DNA from: Clostridiales bacterium | Lineage (GTDB): Bacteria; Bacillota; Clostridia; Christensenellales; Borkfalkiaceae | Reading direction: 5' to 3' | NCBI GenBank assembly: GCA_022781715.1 | Contig: JALETB010000006.1 | Span: forward strand, 1-56,244 | DNA length: 56,244 nt | Part shown: positions 44,018-53,009 of the stretch, in pieces | Layout: every line of letters starts with the position of its first letter | Position numbering within the stretch: the stretch's first letter is position 1 | Position numbers and translations under genes: made by a program | Notes under the pieces: generated by a model | Told to the model about the DNA's origin: nothing | The model's input: the letters and a program-made list of their open reading frames with translations, nothing else | Database searches by the model: none

Positions 44018-45344
44018 TAATTTACTTAAAGAAAAAACAATCGGGGTGATTTCGCTCGGTTGCGATAAAAACAGAGTCGACACCGAAAAAATGCTCGCAA
44101 TTCTCGGTTCGGATAAAATCACGCAGGATCAGGAAGACGCGCAGATAATAATCGTTAATTCGTGCGCTTTTCTCGAAAGTTCGAGAAAAGAGGCCATTGA
44201 AACGGTTTTCGAGGTGAACGAACTTCGTAAAACCGGTAAACTTGAGAAAATCGTACTTACCGGTTGTATGCCGCAAAAGTTCGTTTCCGAAATGTTCGAC
44301 GAATTCAAAGAAGTGGATGTGTTTTTGGGTACGGGTGATTATGAATTCCTTCCCGAGGCGATCGAACTCGCTTATCAAGGCGAGCGCGTTAATTTCGTCG
44401 GCAAAGCCAAAGAATTCAAAGAGAAGAAAAGAGTTGTAACAACCCCGCTTCATTACGCTTACCTTAAAATCGCCGACGGTTGCGACAATCATTGCACTTA
44501 TTGTCTTATTCCGTCAATAAGAGGGAAATACCGTTCGGAAAAAGAAGAGGATCTTTTAGCCGAAGCGCAGAGCCTCGGCGACGTGAAAGAACTTATTCTC
44601 GTCGCTCAGGATGTCACGCGGTACGGCGAGGATATCAACGGCGAAAACAAGTTTGTGGAACTCCTTCAGAAACTCTCTGCGCTTGACAATATCGGCTCGA
44701 TAAGAATTCTGTATTGTTATCCCGACAAATTGACGGACGAACTCATCGCGGAGATAAGGAATAATGATAAAATAATCAAGTATCTCGATATTCCGCTTCA
44801 GCACGCCGACCCCGCAGTTCTGAAAAGAATGAACAGGAAAGGCACCGGGGAGGGGTATCTCGCGCTTATTGCAAAGTTAAGAAAAGAGATTCCGGACATT
44901 GCGATTCGTTCCACGTTCATCGCGGGTTTCCCGGGAGAAACGGAAGAGCAGTTCGAAAATCTGCTTGATTTCATAAAAGAGGCAAAATTCACGAACGCGG
45001 GATTTTTCGCTTACTCGCGAGAAGAGGGAACGTCGGCTTATCGTTTGCCGGATCAGATCGACGAAAAGGTGAAACAAAGCCGCGTTAAAAAACTTTACGC
45101 CGCGCAGAAAAAGGTTTCCGGAGAAAGAAACAAAAGCCTTGTCGGAAAGCGGATCAAAGTCATTTGCGACGGAGTGGATTACGATAAGCAGTCTTTTTTC
45201 GGGAGAGCGTATTTTTCAGCACCCGAAATCGACGGAAAAGTATACTTTACATACGACGGAGAAATACAACAGGGCGAATATTATGACGTGAAGATAACAA
45301 AAGCGGACGCTTACGATCTTTACGGCGCGGTCACGGAGGTGTAA
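44007..45344 (+). CDS. rimO: Ribosomal protein S12 methylthiotransferase RimO
   Basis: Radical-SAM enzyme that adds a methylthio group to an aspartate of ribosomal protein S12. UPF0004 N-terminal domain with cluster cysteines in LGCDKNRVD, VNSCAF and LTGCMPQ. The radical-SAM CxxxCxxC is C159, C163, C166 (GCDNHCTYC), then the barrel and a C-terminal TRAM domain. SLGCDKNRVD and PLQHAD favour RimO over MiaB. 445 aa. The start overlaps the ftsK end by 11 bp, with GGAG just upstream. Confidence 0.94.
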   Translation: MTFNNLLKEKTIGVISLGCDKNRVDTEKMLAILGSDKITQDQEDAQIIIVNSCAFLESSRKEAIETVFEVNELRKTGKLEKIVLTGCMPQKFVSEMFDEFKEVDVFLGTGDYEFLPEAIELAYQGERVNFVGKAKEFKEKKRVVTTPLHYAYLKIADGCDNHCTYCLIPSIRGKYRSEKEEDLLAEAQSLGDVKELILVAQDVTRYGEDINGENKFVELLQKLSALDNIGSIRILYCYPDKLTDELIAEIRNNDKIIKYLDIPLQHADPAVLKRMNRKGTGEGYLALIAKLRKEIPDIAIRSTFIAGFPGETEEQFENLLDFIKEAKFTNAGFFAYSREEGTSAYRLPDQIDEKVKQSRVKKLYAAQKKVSGERNKSLVGKRIKVICDGVDYDKQSFFGRAYFSAPEIDGKVYFTYDGEIQQGEYYDVKITKADAYDLYGAVTEV

Positions 45345-45345
45345 T

Positions 45346-45945
45346 ATGAATCTGCCAAACAAACTCACTCTCACGAGATTGATTTTAATACCGTTTTTTA
45401 TCGCGGCGTTTTATCTCGGTTTCTTTTCGGGGCATTATTTCGTCGCTCTCGGTATATTCGTCGTCGCGTCGATAACCGATTTTTTCGACGGATACATTGC
45501 GAGAAAATACAATATGATAACCGACCTCGGGAAGTTTCTCGATCCGATCGCGGATAAAGTTCTCGTTTTGTCGGGGCTTATCGTTCTGATATCGGACCCT
45601 TACGAAACCAATGTGTTCGCTCAGATAGGAACAATCGGCGTTATTTACGGCGGCGTGGGCGTGGCGATAATCATGGCGCGCGAAATGGTCGTTTCGTCTC
45701 TGAGAATGATGGCGGCGAAAAAAGGCATAGTTCTCGCGGCTGAAATGACGGGAAAAGTCAAAACGTTTTTCACCGATGTGACGATAATAATTCTTCTTCT
45801 CACGGGCGATTTGCTCAACTTTGCTCCGTCTGTAGGGGTAATTTTCGATTATATAGGTCTTGCGTGCTTCGGAATTTCGGTGTTGCTCACCGTTTATTCC
45901 GGAATCTCGTATCTCATAAAAAACAAAGAGGTTTTCAAAGGTTAA
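45346..45945 (+). CDS. pgsA: CDP-diacylglycerol-glycerol-3-P phosphatidyltransferase
   Basis: First step of phosphatidylglycerol synthesis, in the membrane. The CDP-alcohol phosphotransferase motif is complete: D45, D48-G49, A52-R53, G62, D66, D70. Several membrane helices, 199 aa. It starts one base after the rimO stop and its stop overlaps the cinA start (TAATG). Confidence 0.95.
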   Translation: MNLPNKLTLTRLILIPFFIAAFYLGFFSGHYFVALGIFVVASITDFFDGYIARKYNMITDLGKFLDPIADKVLVLSGLIVLISDPYETNVFAQIGTIGVIYGGVGVAIIMAREMVVSSLRMMAAKKGIVLAAEMTGKVKTFFTDVTIIILLLTGDLLNFAPSVGVIFDYIGLACFGISVLLTVYSGISYLIKNKEVFKG

Positions 45946-46658
45946 TGGAAGAACCGGAAAAAACGCGTTCGAAGGCTGTTCTCAAAGCGTTCGGAATTCC
46001 GGACGCCGCAATGGCCAAAGAGGCAGCCGCGATAAAATCGGCTATAACGGGCGCGGAAATAACTTTCGAAAAGCATTTGCTCGACGAAACGATATCTTTC
46101 GATTGCGCGGACGGCGTGTCGCTCACGAAAGCCGTTTGCGCTTTCACGAGGCGTTTTGCGGAGAATATTTACGCCGAGTACGACGCCGAATTACAAGTCG
46201 TTCTCGTCGACATCCTCAAAATGGGCAAGTTCATAATTTCCGTTGCGGAATCTTTCACCGGCGGCAATCTCGCTTCGAGAATAGTTTCCGTACCGGGTGC
46301 AAGCAAGGTTTTTTACGAGGGAATCGTTGCTTACAGCGAAGAGGCCAAAGCGAAAAGGCTCGGCGTTTCGCGCGAGTCGCTTAAAACGAACAAGCCGGTT
46401 TCATCGCAGGTTGCGGGTGAAATGGCGGAAGGACTTCTGAAAGAGGGCGAATGCGATCTCGTCGTCGCAACGACGGGGCTGGCCGGTCCTCAATCGGATG
46501 AATCGGGATTTCCGGTCGGGCTGTGTTATATAGCGGTCGGCTCGGATCAGGGCGTAAGCGTTTACAAGTTTAAATTCGACGGAAACAGGGAAGAAATTAC
46601 CGAAAAAGGTGTGCAGACGGCTTTGTTTCTTGCAATTAAAGGCGTAAAAAATATTTAA
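45945..46658 (+). CDS. cinA: CinA-family protein lacking the MoCF domain
   Basis: 237 aa, against about 410 for a full CinA. The C-terminal amidase-like domain (PncC type, about 88-237) is intact: SVAESFTGGNLASRI with S103, YSEEAKAKRLGV, ATTGLAGPQSDES. Residues 7-85 look like the KH-type middle domain (KTRSKAVLKAFGIPDAAMAKE). The N-terminal COG1058/MoCF domain, a pyrophosphatase on ADP-ribose in full-length proteins, is absent. No remnant is seen upstream, which is occupied by pgsA. The cinA-recA order is the usual one in Bacillota. Nicotinamide-nucleotide deamidase activity is expected from the family. Confidence 0.88.
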   Translation: MEEPEKTRSKAVLKAFGIPDAAMAKEAAAIKSAITGAEITFEKHLLDETISFDCADGVSLTKAVCAFTRRFAENIYAEYDAELQVVLVDILKMGKFIISVAESFTGGNLASRIVSVPGASKVFYEGIVAYSEEAKAKRLGVSRESLKTNKPVSSQVAGEMAEGLLKEGECDLVVATTGLAGPQSDESGFPVGLCYIAVGSDQGVSVYKFKFDGNREEITEKGVQTALFLAIKGVKNI

Positions 46659-46694
46659 TTTTAACGGGGGAAAAGTCCCTCAACAGGAGAAAAT

Positions 46695-47702
46695 ATGTTG
46701 GAAGAAAAACAAAAGGCTCTCGATCTCGTTTTAAAAGAAATCGAGAAACAGTACGGAAAAGGAGCGATAATGAAACTCGGTCAGGGTTCGGCGGATAAAA
46801 CGATAGACGTTATCCCCACGGGTTGTCTTACTCTCGACCTTGCTCTCGGAATCGGCGGCGTTCCCCGCGGAAGAATCATCGAGATTTTCGGGCCGGAATC
46901 TTCGGGTAAAACCACGGTTGCGCTCCACGTCATCGCGCAGACTCAGAAGAGCGGCGGAGTTGCTGCGTTTATCGACGCGGAACACGCACTCGACCCTGTT
47001 TACGCCGCAAAACTCGGCGTTGACCTCGACAATTTATACGTTTCGCAACCGGATACCGGTGAGCAGGCTCTCGATATAACTGAAAGTCTTGTGAGAAGCG
47101 GCGCGGTTGACGTTGTCGTCGTGGACTCCGTTGCGGCTTTAACGCCCAAGGCGGAAATCGAAGGCGATATGGGCGACAGCCACGTCGGTTTGCAGGCAAG
47201 GCTTATGTCGCAGGCTCTTCGTAAACTCACGGGTATCACCAATAAGTCCAAAACCTGCGTTATCTTCATCAACCAGTTAAGAGAAAAGGTCGGCGTTATG
47301 TTCGGTAACCCCGAAGTCACGCCCGGCGGCAAGGCTTTGAAGTTCTATGCGTCCGTCAGAATCGACGTAAGAAAAGCCGATGCGCTTAAAGACAGCGACG
47401 GTATGTTCGGAAACAGAACCAAGGCAAAAATCGTTAAAAACAAACTCGCTCCGCCGTTCAAAACAGCCGAATTCGATATAATTTACGGCGAAGGAATTTC
47501 GCAGACGGGTTGTATCGTCGATCTCGGCGTTGAGAAAGGTATTCTTGAAAAAAGCGGCTCGTGGTTCTCTTATAATGGCGAAAAGATTGCTCAGGGAAGA
47601 GATAAGGCAAAAGAATATCTCGCAAACAATCCCGCCGTCGCCGAGGAAATCGAAGCGAAAATAAAGGAAGCCGTCGCCACAGCGAAGGAATCCGCACAAT
47701 AA
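46695..47702 (+). CDS. recA: Recombinase A
   Basis: DNA strand-exchange and LexA co-protease protein. Walker [10 protein letters not shown] (66-74), [45 protein letters not shown] (L2 region) and the C-terminal domain. 335 aa is on the short side of normal because the acidic tail is short. AGGAG lies 6 nt before the ATG. No LexA box was recognised upstream. Confidence 0.98.
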   Translation: MLEEKQKALDLVLKEIEKQYGKGAIMKLGQGSADKTIDVIPTGCLTLDLALGIGGVPRGRIIEIFGPESSGKTTVALHVIAQTQKSGGVAAFIDAEHALDPVYAAKLGVDLDNLYVSQPDTGEQALDITESLVRSGAVDVVVVDSVAALTPKAEIEGDMGDSHVGLQARLMSQALRKLTGITNKSKTCVIFINQLREKVGVMFGNPEVTPGGKALKFYASVRIDVRKADALKDSDGMFGNRTKAKIVKNKLAPPFKTAEFDIIYGEGISQTGCIVDLGVEKGILEKSGSWFSYNGEKIAQGRDKAKEYLANNPAVAEEIEAKIKEAVATAKESAQ

Positions 47703-47710
47703 AAAATAAT

Positions 47711-47739
47711 CGCCTTTCCCGAAAACCGGGAAAGGCGAA
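47711..47739. terminator. Bidirectional intrinsic terminator
   Basis: A 12-bp stem (tcgcctttcccg at 47711-47722 with cgggaaaggcga at 47728-47739) with a 5-nt loop and A/T-rich flanks, between recA and the convergent gene ending at 47759. Confidence 0.8.
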
Positions 47740-47758
47740 ATAAAATTAAAATTAAAAT

Positions 47759-48934
47759 TTAAATGAAACAGGAGATTTTGGTGCAGAGATCGGCATCGGC
47801 AATCTTTTCCGATTTGCCGTTTTCGTCTACGATTAAAACGTGTTTACCGTTCGTGCAGGCAATCCGTCCGTCGGAAAGAACGCAGTAATCGATGATTCCG
47901 TTTTTCAAAACGGTAACTTCGCCGCTTTTCGTGCGTTTAACGAGTTGCCACGACCAGGGCGCGACGCCCGCAAAATTATCCTTATGGCGAAGATTTTTCC
48001 TGTATTCTTCTTCGGCGTTTATCAGGTTGTCGTCGATGATAATCATTCCCTGAGATTTTTTCATCGTTTTTGCCGGGTTTGCCGATTTTTCGGTGAAGCC
48101 TTTTCCGGTGAACATCATCGTGAACATTTCGGCGAAATAATAAATCGCTTTGAGCAGTTTCCAAGGGATAAGTATAATATCGAGCAAGAGCCTGAAAAAG
48201 CCGGTTTTATTTTTCTGTTCGGGTCGAGTTATGTAGAATAAATTTCCTTTGCCGTCGTCTTTTGGTTTTATGAGCGATTTGTTCGGATCGGAAAGGATTT
48301 CTTCCACGTCGCCCGTAAAAACGTCGTAAGCGTATATCGACGAATGAGAGAATTTAACGAATTCGCCGTTGGCGTCTCTTCCGACGCCTTTGCTGGCAAA
48401 GTAAACGAGCGAATCGCCCGAGCGGGAAAAAGTCGCGTCGAAATCGCAACTGTCGCCGTCGGTAACGGTCATATAATCGTCGGTTTTAACGTCGTAAACA
48501 GCAAGGTGAGCGTTTTCGTAACTTGTCTTTATGCAAGTGACGAATTTATCGTTTGCTTTGTCGGGATACGCGCCGCAAAAAACATTTTCGCGCGAGTGAA
48601 TCACGTGACCTTCGCTGTCCTTATCGGCGGTCAGGTCTTTCGTCATTATTCCGGAGAGGTCGTTCACCGTAATCGAGTAAATAATTTTGTCGGGAGAGCC
48701 GAAAAATTCAACCGAGTTAAAATACGAAATCATGTTCGAATCGGTATAAGTTTCTTCCGCGGAGCCTTCGCGCATAAATCTTGCGCCCATGCCTTTGGTT
48801 TTCCACTCAACGCTCTTCGCGGCTTTTATCGCCGAATCAACGTAATTCGAATGGAAGTCGGAACTATATTCTTTTATCGCGCCGTCCGTCAAAGTTTTGA
48901 TCGCGAGGCGGTCGTTAAAAACGATTTTATCCAT
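47759..48934 (-). CDS. Unrecognised protein, possible beta-propeller with a hydrophobic insert
   Basis: 391 aa from the chosen ATG; no family recognised. Repeating segments such as YSITVNDLSG, LAVYDVKTDDYMTVTDGD, IYAYDVFTGDVEEILSD and VLIVDENGKSEKIAD look like beta-propeller blades. A strongly hydrophobic and basic stretch (about 256-290, FRLLLDIILIPWKLLKAIYYF) interrupts them and may be a membrane-touching helix pair. No signal peptide. The frame is open to a TTG at 48973, but that codon is the promoter -35 box, so the ATG at 48934 is the start. There is no Shine-Dalgarno and the -10 box lies 6 nt upstream, so the transcript is probably leaderless. Confidence 0.72.
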   Translation of the reverse strand: MDKIVFNDRLAIKTLTDGAIKEYSSDFHSNYVDSAIKAAKSVEWKTKGMGARFMREGSAEETYTDSNMISYFNSVEFFGSPDKIIYSITVNDLSGIMTKDLTADKDSEGHVIHSRENVFCGAYPDKANDKFVTCIKTSYENAHLAVYDVKTDDYMTVTDGDSCDFDATFSRSGDSLVYFASKGVGRDANGEFVKFSHSSIYAYDVFTGDVEEILSDPNKSLIKPKDDGKGNLFYITRPEQKNKTGFFRLLLDIILIPWKLLKAIYYFAEMFTMMFTGKGFTEKSANPAKTMKKSQGMIIIDDNLINAEEEYRKNLRHKDNFAGVAPWSWQLVKRTKSGEVTVLKNGIIDYCVLSDGRIACTNGKHVLIVDENGKSEKIADADLCTKISCFI

Positions 48935-48940
48935 AAAATC

Positions 48941-48970
48941 ATTATACCATAGCAAATAACAAAAAGTCAA
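48941..48970 (-). promoter_or_regulatory. Promoter placing the transcript start at the start codon
   Basis: Minus strand: -35 TTGACT (48970-48965), 18-bp spacer, extended TGG then -10 TATAAT (48946-48941), then 6 nt (gatttt) and ATG at 48934. With a standard start 7 nt after the -10 box, +1 is the A of the ATG. Confidence 0.8.
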
Positions 48971-48985
48971 CAAATAAGGTGTATT

Positions 48986-49438
48986 ATGAGCAGAGGTGAT
49001 AAAGCCTTCGACTTTTTCAACGAAGGCTATAATTGTTCGCAGGCGGTCGCGCTTGCTTTTGCCGATTTATATCCCGATAAAGCGGGCGATATGGTCAAAA
49101 TAATGTCGTCTTTCGGCGGAGGATTCGGGAGAATGCGCGAAGTGTGCGGCGCTTTTTCCGGGATATGCGCCGTTTTAGGGCTTTTATGCGGCTTCGACGG
49201 CAAAAACGGTGTTTCAAAAGCGGAGCATTACGCTATCGTCAGAGAGTTGGGTGAGCAGTTCAAAAAGGATAACGGCTCGCTTATTTGCCGTGAACTTCTC
49301 GGTGCAACGGCAAAACTTTCTTCCGAAGACCCGTCGGTAAGAAGCACGGAATATAAAGCCAAAAGACCGTGCGCGGAACTTTGCCGCTACTGCGCGGATA
49401 TTCTCGAACAAAAACTCATCGAAAAAGGCGTTATATGA
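48986..49438 (+). CDS. C_GCAxxG_C_C family protein
   Basis: 150 aa with the conserved opening FNEGYNCSQAV (C17), a GGGFGRM segment and VCGAFSGICAVLG (C54, C61), then C68, C101 and a terminal group C129-x3-C133-x2-C136. This is the cysteine-rich family named for its C-GCAxxG-C-C pattern. The function is unknown; metal or cluster binding and a redox role are usually supposed. Here the central GCA reads CGA. AAGGTG lies before the ATG. Its stop overlaps the serine dehydratase start (ATGA), so they are co-translated. Confidence 0.88.
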   Translation: MSRGDKAFDFFNEGYNCSQAVALAFADLYPDKAGDMVKIMSSFGGGFGRMREVCGAFSGICAVLGLLCGFDGKNGVSKAEHYAIVRELGEQFKKDNGSLICRELLGATAKLSSEDPSVRSTEYKAKRPCAELCRYCADILEQKLIEKGVI

Positions 49439-50631
49439 AGTCTTTGAAAACACTTTATAAAATAGGCAGGGGTCCTTCGAGTTCGCATACTATGGGTCCC
49501 GAAAAAGCCTGCAAAATCGTTTTGTCCGATTTTCCGGAGGCGGATTTTTTCCGAGTCATCCTTTATGGCTCGCTTTCTGCAACCGGCAAAGGACATCTCA
49601 CCGACAAGGTGATTGAAGAAACGCTCGGCAAGGAGCGGACGGAGGTAGTGTTCGGTGAAACCGACGGTGATTTCCGCCACCCGAACAAACTTACTTTTTT
49701 CGTGTTTAAAAACGGCGGGCAGATAGCGGAAAGGACATATTACAGCGTAGGCGGGGGAGCGATCGAATCGGACGACGGAATCGCCGTGGAGGAAAAGGAC
49801 GTTTATCCTCATTCTTCGTTCGGTGAGATAAAAACGTTTTGCGAAGAGAACAACCTCAAACTCTGGCAATACGTCGAGGTTTTCGACGAGCCTGATGTGT
49901 TCGACTATTTAAAAGAAATATGGCACGCTATGAAAGATTGCATAAGGCAAGGGCTTTCGGCTAGCGGAGTGTTACCCGGCGTTCTTAAAACCGAGCGCAA
50001 AGCAAGAACGCTCTATGAGCAGTATGCTCTTAACGAGTCGTCCACGGCAAGGCAGAACAGAATGGTGTGCGCTTATGCTTACGCTTGTTCGGAGAATAAC
50101 GCTTCGGGCGGGCGGGTCGTAACAGCCCCCACGTGCGGTTCATGCGGTGTTGTGCCTGCGGTTTTATATTATCTCGAGCAGACAAACGAAGTGCCTGAGC
50201 GCGAAATATTAAAGGCGTTAGCGGTTGCGGGCATTATAGGCGACGTTGTTAAAACCACCGCTTCCATAAGCGGCGCGGAATGCGGTTGTCAGGCAGAAAT
50301 CGGCGTTGCCTGCGCCATGGCTTCGGCTGCCGTTGCAGAACTTTACGGAATGAATACGGATCAGATAGAATACGCCGCCGAAATTTCTATAGAGCATCAC
50401 CTCGGGCTTACGTGCGATCCTGTCTGCGGACTTGTTCAGATTCCTTGCATCGAGCGCAACGCTGTCGCCGCACTCAGGGCACTCAACGAAGTAACGCTTC
50501 CGCTTTTCATAACGGGCAGCAGAAAAATTACCTTCGACGACGCCGTTAAAACCATGTACGAAACGGGTGTCGATTTGGGAGGAAAATACAGAGAAACCGC
50601 GCAGGGCGGACTTGCAAAATTATTTAAGTAA
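49435..50631 (+). CDS. sdaA: L-serine ammonia-lyase, single chain (beta-alpha fusion)
   Basis: Converts L-serine to pyruvate and ammonia with a [4Fe-4S] cluster. Beta domain first (GPSSSHTMGPEKA motif), then the alpha domain with APTCGSCGVVPAV, GAECGCQAEIG and LTCDPVCGLVQIPCIER, which supply the cluster cysteines. 398 aa in one polypeptide, as in enterobacterial SdaA but shorter than its 454 aa; Bacillus splits the two domains. I use the ATG at 49435 because homology starts there; the frame is open further up into the previous gene. Confidence 0.94.
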   Translation: MKSLKTLYKIGRGPSSSHTMGPEKACKIVLSDFPEADFFRVILYGSLSATGKGHLTDKVIEETLGKERTEVVFGETDGDFRHPNKLTFFVFKNGGQIAERTYYSVGGGAIESDDGIAVEEKDVYPHSSFGEIKTFCEENNLKLWQYVEVFDEPDVFDYLKEIWHAMKDCIRQGLSASGVLPGVLKTERKARTLYEQYALNESSTARQNRMVCAYAYACSENNASGGRVVTAPTCGSCGVVPAVLYYLEQTNEVPEREILKALAVAGIIGDVVKTTASISGAECGCQAEIGVACAMASAAVAELYGMNTDQIEYAAEISIEHHLGLTCDPVCGLVQIPCIERNAVAALRALNEVTLPLFITGSRKITFDDAVKTMYETGVDLGGKYRETAQGGLAKLFK

Positions 50632-50632
50632 A

Positions 50633-51796
50633 ATGTATTGCGTATATTTAAAGAAAAACGAGGGAAAAAGAGTTCTTAACGGCTATCCGTGGATATTCGC
50701 CAACGAAGTTTATAAAATCGACGGCAAGGATAAGCAAGGTTCGGTTGCCGAAGTTCGCGGATCCGACGGGCGTTTCGTCGGGCTCGGAACGATAAATCAT
50801 CACTCGAAAATCATAGTCAGAATGCTGACGTTGAAACAAGAAGAAATCGACGAGGATTTTTACAGGAAGCGCATTCTCGCTGCGGTGGGGTATAGAAAAG
50901 AACTCGGTTACGACGACAATTACAGAGCGGTTTTTGCCGAATCGGATTTGTTGCCGGGGCTTATCGTCGATAAATACGGCGAATATCTGTCCGTGCAGTT
51001 CCTTTCGCTCGGAATGGAAGTTGTCAGGGAAACCATAATCAAACTACTGGTCGAGATTTTCAATCCGAAAGGCATTTATGAGCGCAGCGACGTTTCCGTG
51101 CGCGAAAAAGAAGGGCTGGAGCAGAGAAAAGGCGTTATTTACGGCGAATTCAATCCTCGCGTAACGATTATCGAAAACGGCTTGAAAATGGTCGTAGACC
51201 TTGAAAACGGGCAGAAAACGGGTTATTTCCTCGATCAGAAAGAGAATCGCGACAACCTGAAATGTTACGTTAAAGGGAAAACGGTTCTCGATTGTTTCTG
51301 TAACGAGGGCGGGTTTTCGCTCTGCGCGAAAAAATACGGAGCAACCGAAGTCACAGCCGTCGACATAAGCGAGAAAGCGATTGAACTCGTCAAAGAAAAC
51401 GCCGCGTTGAACGGGCTGGATATCAGAACCGAAATTGCGGACGTCTTCGAAAAACTCAGAGAATACAGAAAGGACAAACGCAAATTCGGTGTTGTCGTCC
51501 TCGATCCTCCGGCTTTCACAAAGTCCGCGGATACGGTTAAAGAGGGTTACAAAGGCTACAAAGACGTCAACATTAACGGCTTGAAACTTATTGAAAAAGG
51601 GGGTTATCTCGTCACGTGCAGTTGCTCGCAACACTTAACGCTCAATCTGTTTTTGCAGATGATAAAAGAGAGCGTTATCGAAAGCGGAGTGAGAGCAAAA
51701 CTCGTCGAGATAAGAATGCAAGGTAAAGATCATTCCACGTTTATCGGTTACGATGAGAGTTTATATCTTAAAGTGGCGGTAATAAAGGTGTTATAA
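50633..51796 (+). CDS. SAM-dependent 23S rRNA methyltransferase, RlmI-like
   Basis: 387 aa. N-terminal PUA domain (KRVLNGYPWIFANEVYKIDG), a central domain, and a Rossmann methyltransferase domain with VLDCFCNEGGFSLCA (SAM motif I), VTAVDISEKAIE, VLDPPAFTKS and TCSCSQHL. This is the RlmI family, which makes m5C1962 in 23S rRNA in E. coli; the exact target here is inferred. The start is the ATG one base after the serine dehydratase stop; upstream in-frame sequence belongs to that gene. Confidence 0.9.
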   Translation: MYCVYLKKNEGKRVLNGYPWIFANEVYKIDGKDKQGSVAEVRGSDGRFVGLGTINHHSKIIVRMLTLKQEEIDEDFYRKRILAAVGYRKELGYDDNYRAVFAESDLLPGLIVDKYGEYLSVQFLSLGMEVVRETIIKLLVEIFNPKGIYERSDVSVREKEGLEQRKGVIYGEFNPRVTIIENGLKMVVDLENGQKTGYFLDQKENRDNLKCYVKGKTVLDCFCNEGGFSLCAKKYGATEVTAVDISEKAIELVKENAALNGLDIRTEIADVFEKLREYRKDKRKFGVVVLDPPAFTKSADTVKEGYKGYKDVNINGLKLIEKGGYLVTCSCSQHLTLNLFLQMIKESVIESGVRAKLVEIRMQGKDHSTFIGYDESLYLKVAVIKVL

Positions 51797-51799
51797 CTT

Positions 51800-52996
51800 A
51801 TGGCGAAAAAGAAAAACAAAAGAGAGAAAGAACTTCAGAAATTCGTTGCGTCTTTAGTCGTTATTATCATTCTGGCAATAATCGTTCTTGCGGTGTTTTA
51901 TGTTTCGAACGGTTATAAGTTCGATTTCGGATTTCTTAAAAAAGAAAGCGAATCTGTTTCGGTTAATCATTCCGAAGTCGATAGCGTGAGAGATCTCAAA
52001 GTTTATTTCATCGATATCGGTCAGGGCGATTGCATTTTCATCGAACTCCCGGACGGCAGGAACATGCTTATAGATGCGGGAAAGGGTAAGTATGCGGACA
52101 AACGTTCTTATGCTGTAGTAGACAAGTATCTCGGCGGCGAAAGCGGAAATAAAGTGACGATTGATTATTGCGTCGCAACACATCCGGATAGTGATCATAT
52201 TGATATTTTACCATATATTTACGAACAATATGATATAAAGAATTCATATCGCCCTTATGTATATTCGGAAAATAAGTCCGCTTCAGCCTTGTCTTATAAT
52301 AAAGGCGTAAAAATAGGAAATTCGACTAAAATTTATTATGAATATCTGACAAGCGTTAACAACGAACAGACGTATTGGGAATTCTTCAAAGATGATTCTG
52401 ATTTTTCAAACAGGTTCAAGGATGCCGACGGAGAATATTATGAGTATACAGTAAACTTTGTCATGCCTTATGCAAAAGAGTTTAACGATTATCAGTATTT
52501 CGATGATCCGAATAATTTTTCGGCAATAATCATACTCGAGTACGGTGAAAGAAAAATCCTGTTTACAGGCGATATAGAATATGGAAACAGTAAAAAGAAA
52601 GGCGCGGAGCAAAGTTTTATAAGAGAGTTTTCAAGTAATCCCGAAATGGTCGATTGCGACGTTTTAAAGGTTGCTCATCACGGCAGCGATTCATCCACCT
52701 CGCCCGAATTTTTATCTTTGGTCAAACCCGAATATTCCGTCATCTCATGCGGGTTATCTAACACTTACCATCATCCGTTAAATAGTACGCTCGAAAATCT
52801 CGTAAAATGCGGGAGCGAAATTTACAGAACGGATTTGCAAGGCACGATTATTCTCACGATAGATTCAAAGGGAGAAATAACGCTTGAAAAACAGACGGAT
52901 AAGTACGACGGTAAGATTTTAGACGACGGCGATACGATTAAACAATACGAAATCGATCACGCCGACGAAATCGAAAAATTTAAAGCAACTTTATGA
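51800..52996 (+). CDS. Membrane-anchored ComEC/Rec2-like MBL-fold hydrolase
   Basis: 398 aa. A very basic N-terminus (AKKKNKREKEL) and one hydrophobic helix (about 14-35) anchor it with the catalytic domain outside. The metallo-beta-lactamase domain has DIGQGDCIFIELPDG, THPDSDHID (H128, D132, H133), LFTGDIE and VAHHGSDSSTSPEF, the same set as the ComEC hydrolase domain, which degrades the non-transported DNA strand. No competence channel domain is attached, so a secreted nuclease or phosphodiesterase is more likely than a DNA uptake pore. The middle (about 52140-52560) is visibly more AT-rich than its neighbours. Confidence 0.87.
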   Translation: MAKKKNKREKELQKFVASLVVIIILAIIVLAVFYVSNGYKFDFGFLKKESESVSVNHSEVDSVRDLKVYFIDIGQGDCIFIELPDGRNMLIDAGKGKYADKRSYAVVDKYLGGESGNKVTIDYCVATHPDSDHIDILPYIYEQYDIKNSYRPYVYSENKSASALSYNKGVKIGNSTKIYYEYLTSVNNEQTYWEFFKDDSDFSNRFKDADGEYYEYTVNFVMPYAKEFNDYQYFDDPNNFSAIIILEYGERKILFTGDIEYGNSKKKGAEQSFIREFSSNPEMVDCDVLKVAHHGSDSSTSPEFLSLVKPEYSVISCGLSNTYHHPLNSTLENLVKCGSEIYRTDLQGTIILTIDSKGEITLEKQTDKYDGKILDDGDTIKQYEIDHADEIEKFKATL

Positions 52997-53009
52997 CTTA
53001 TAAAACATA

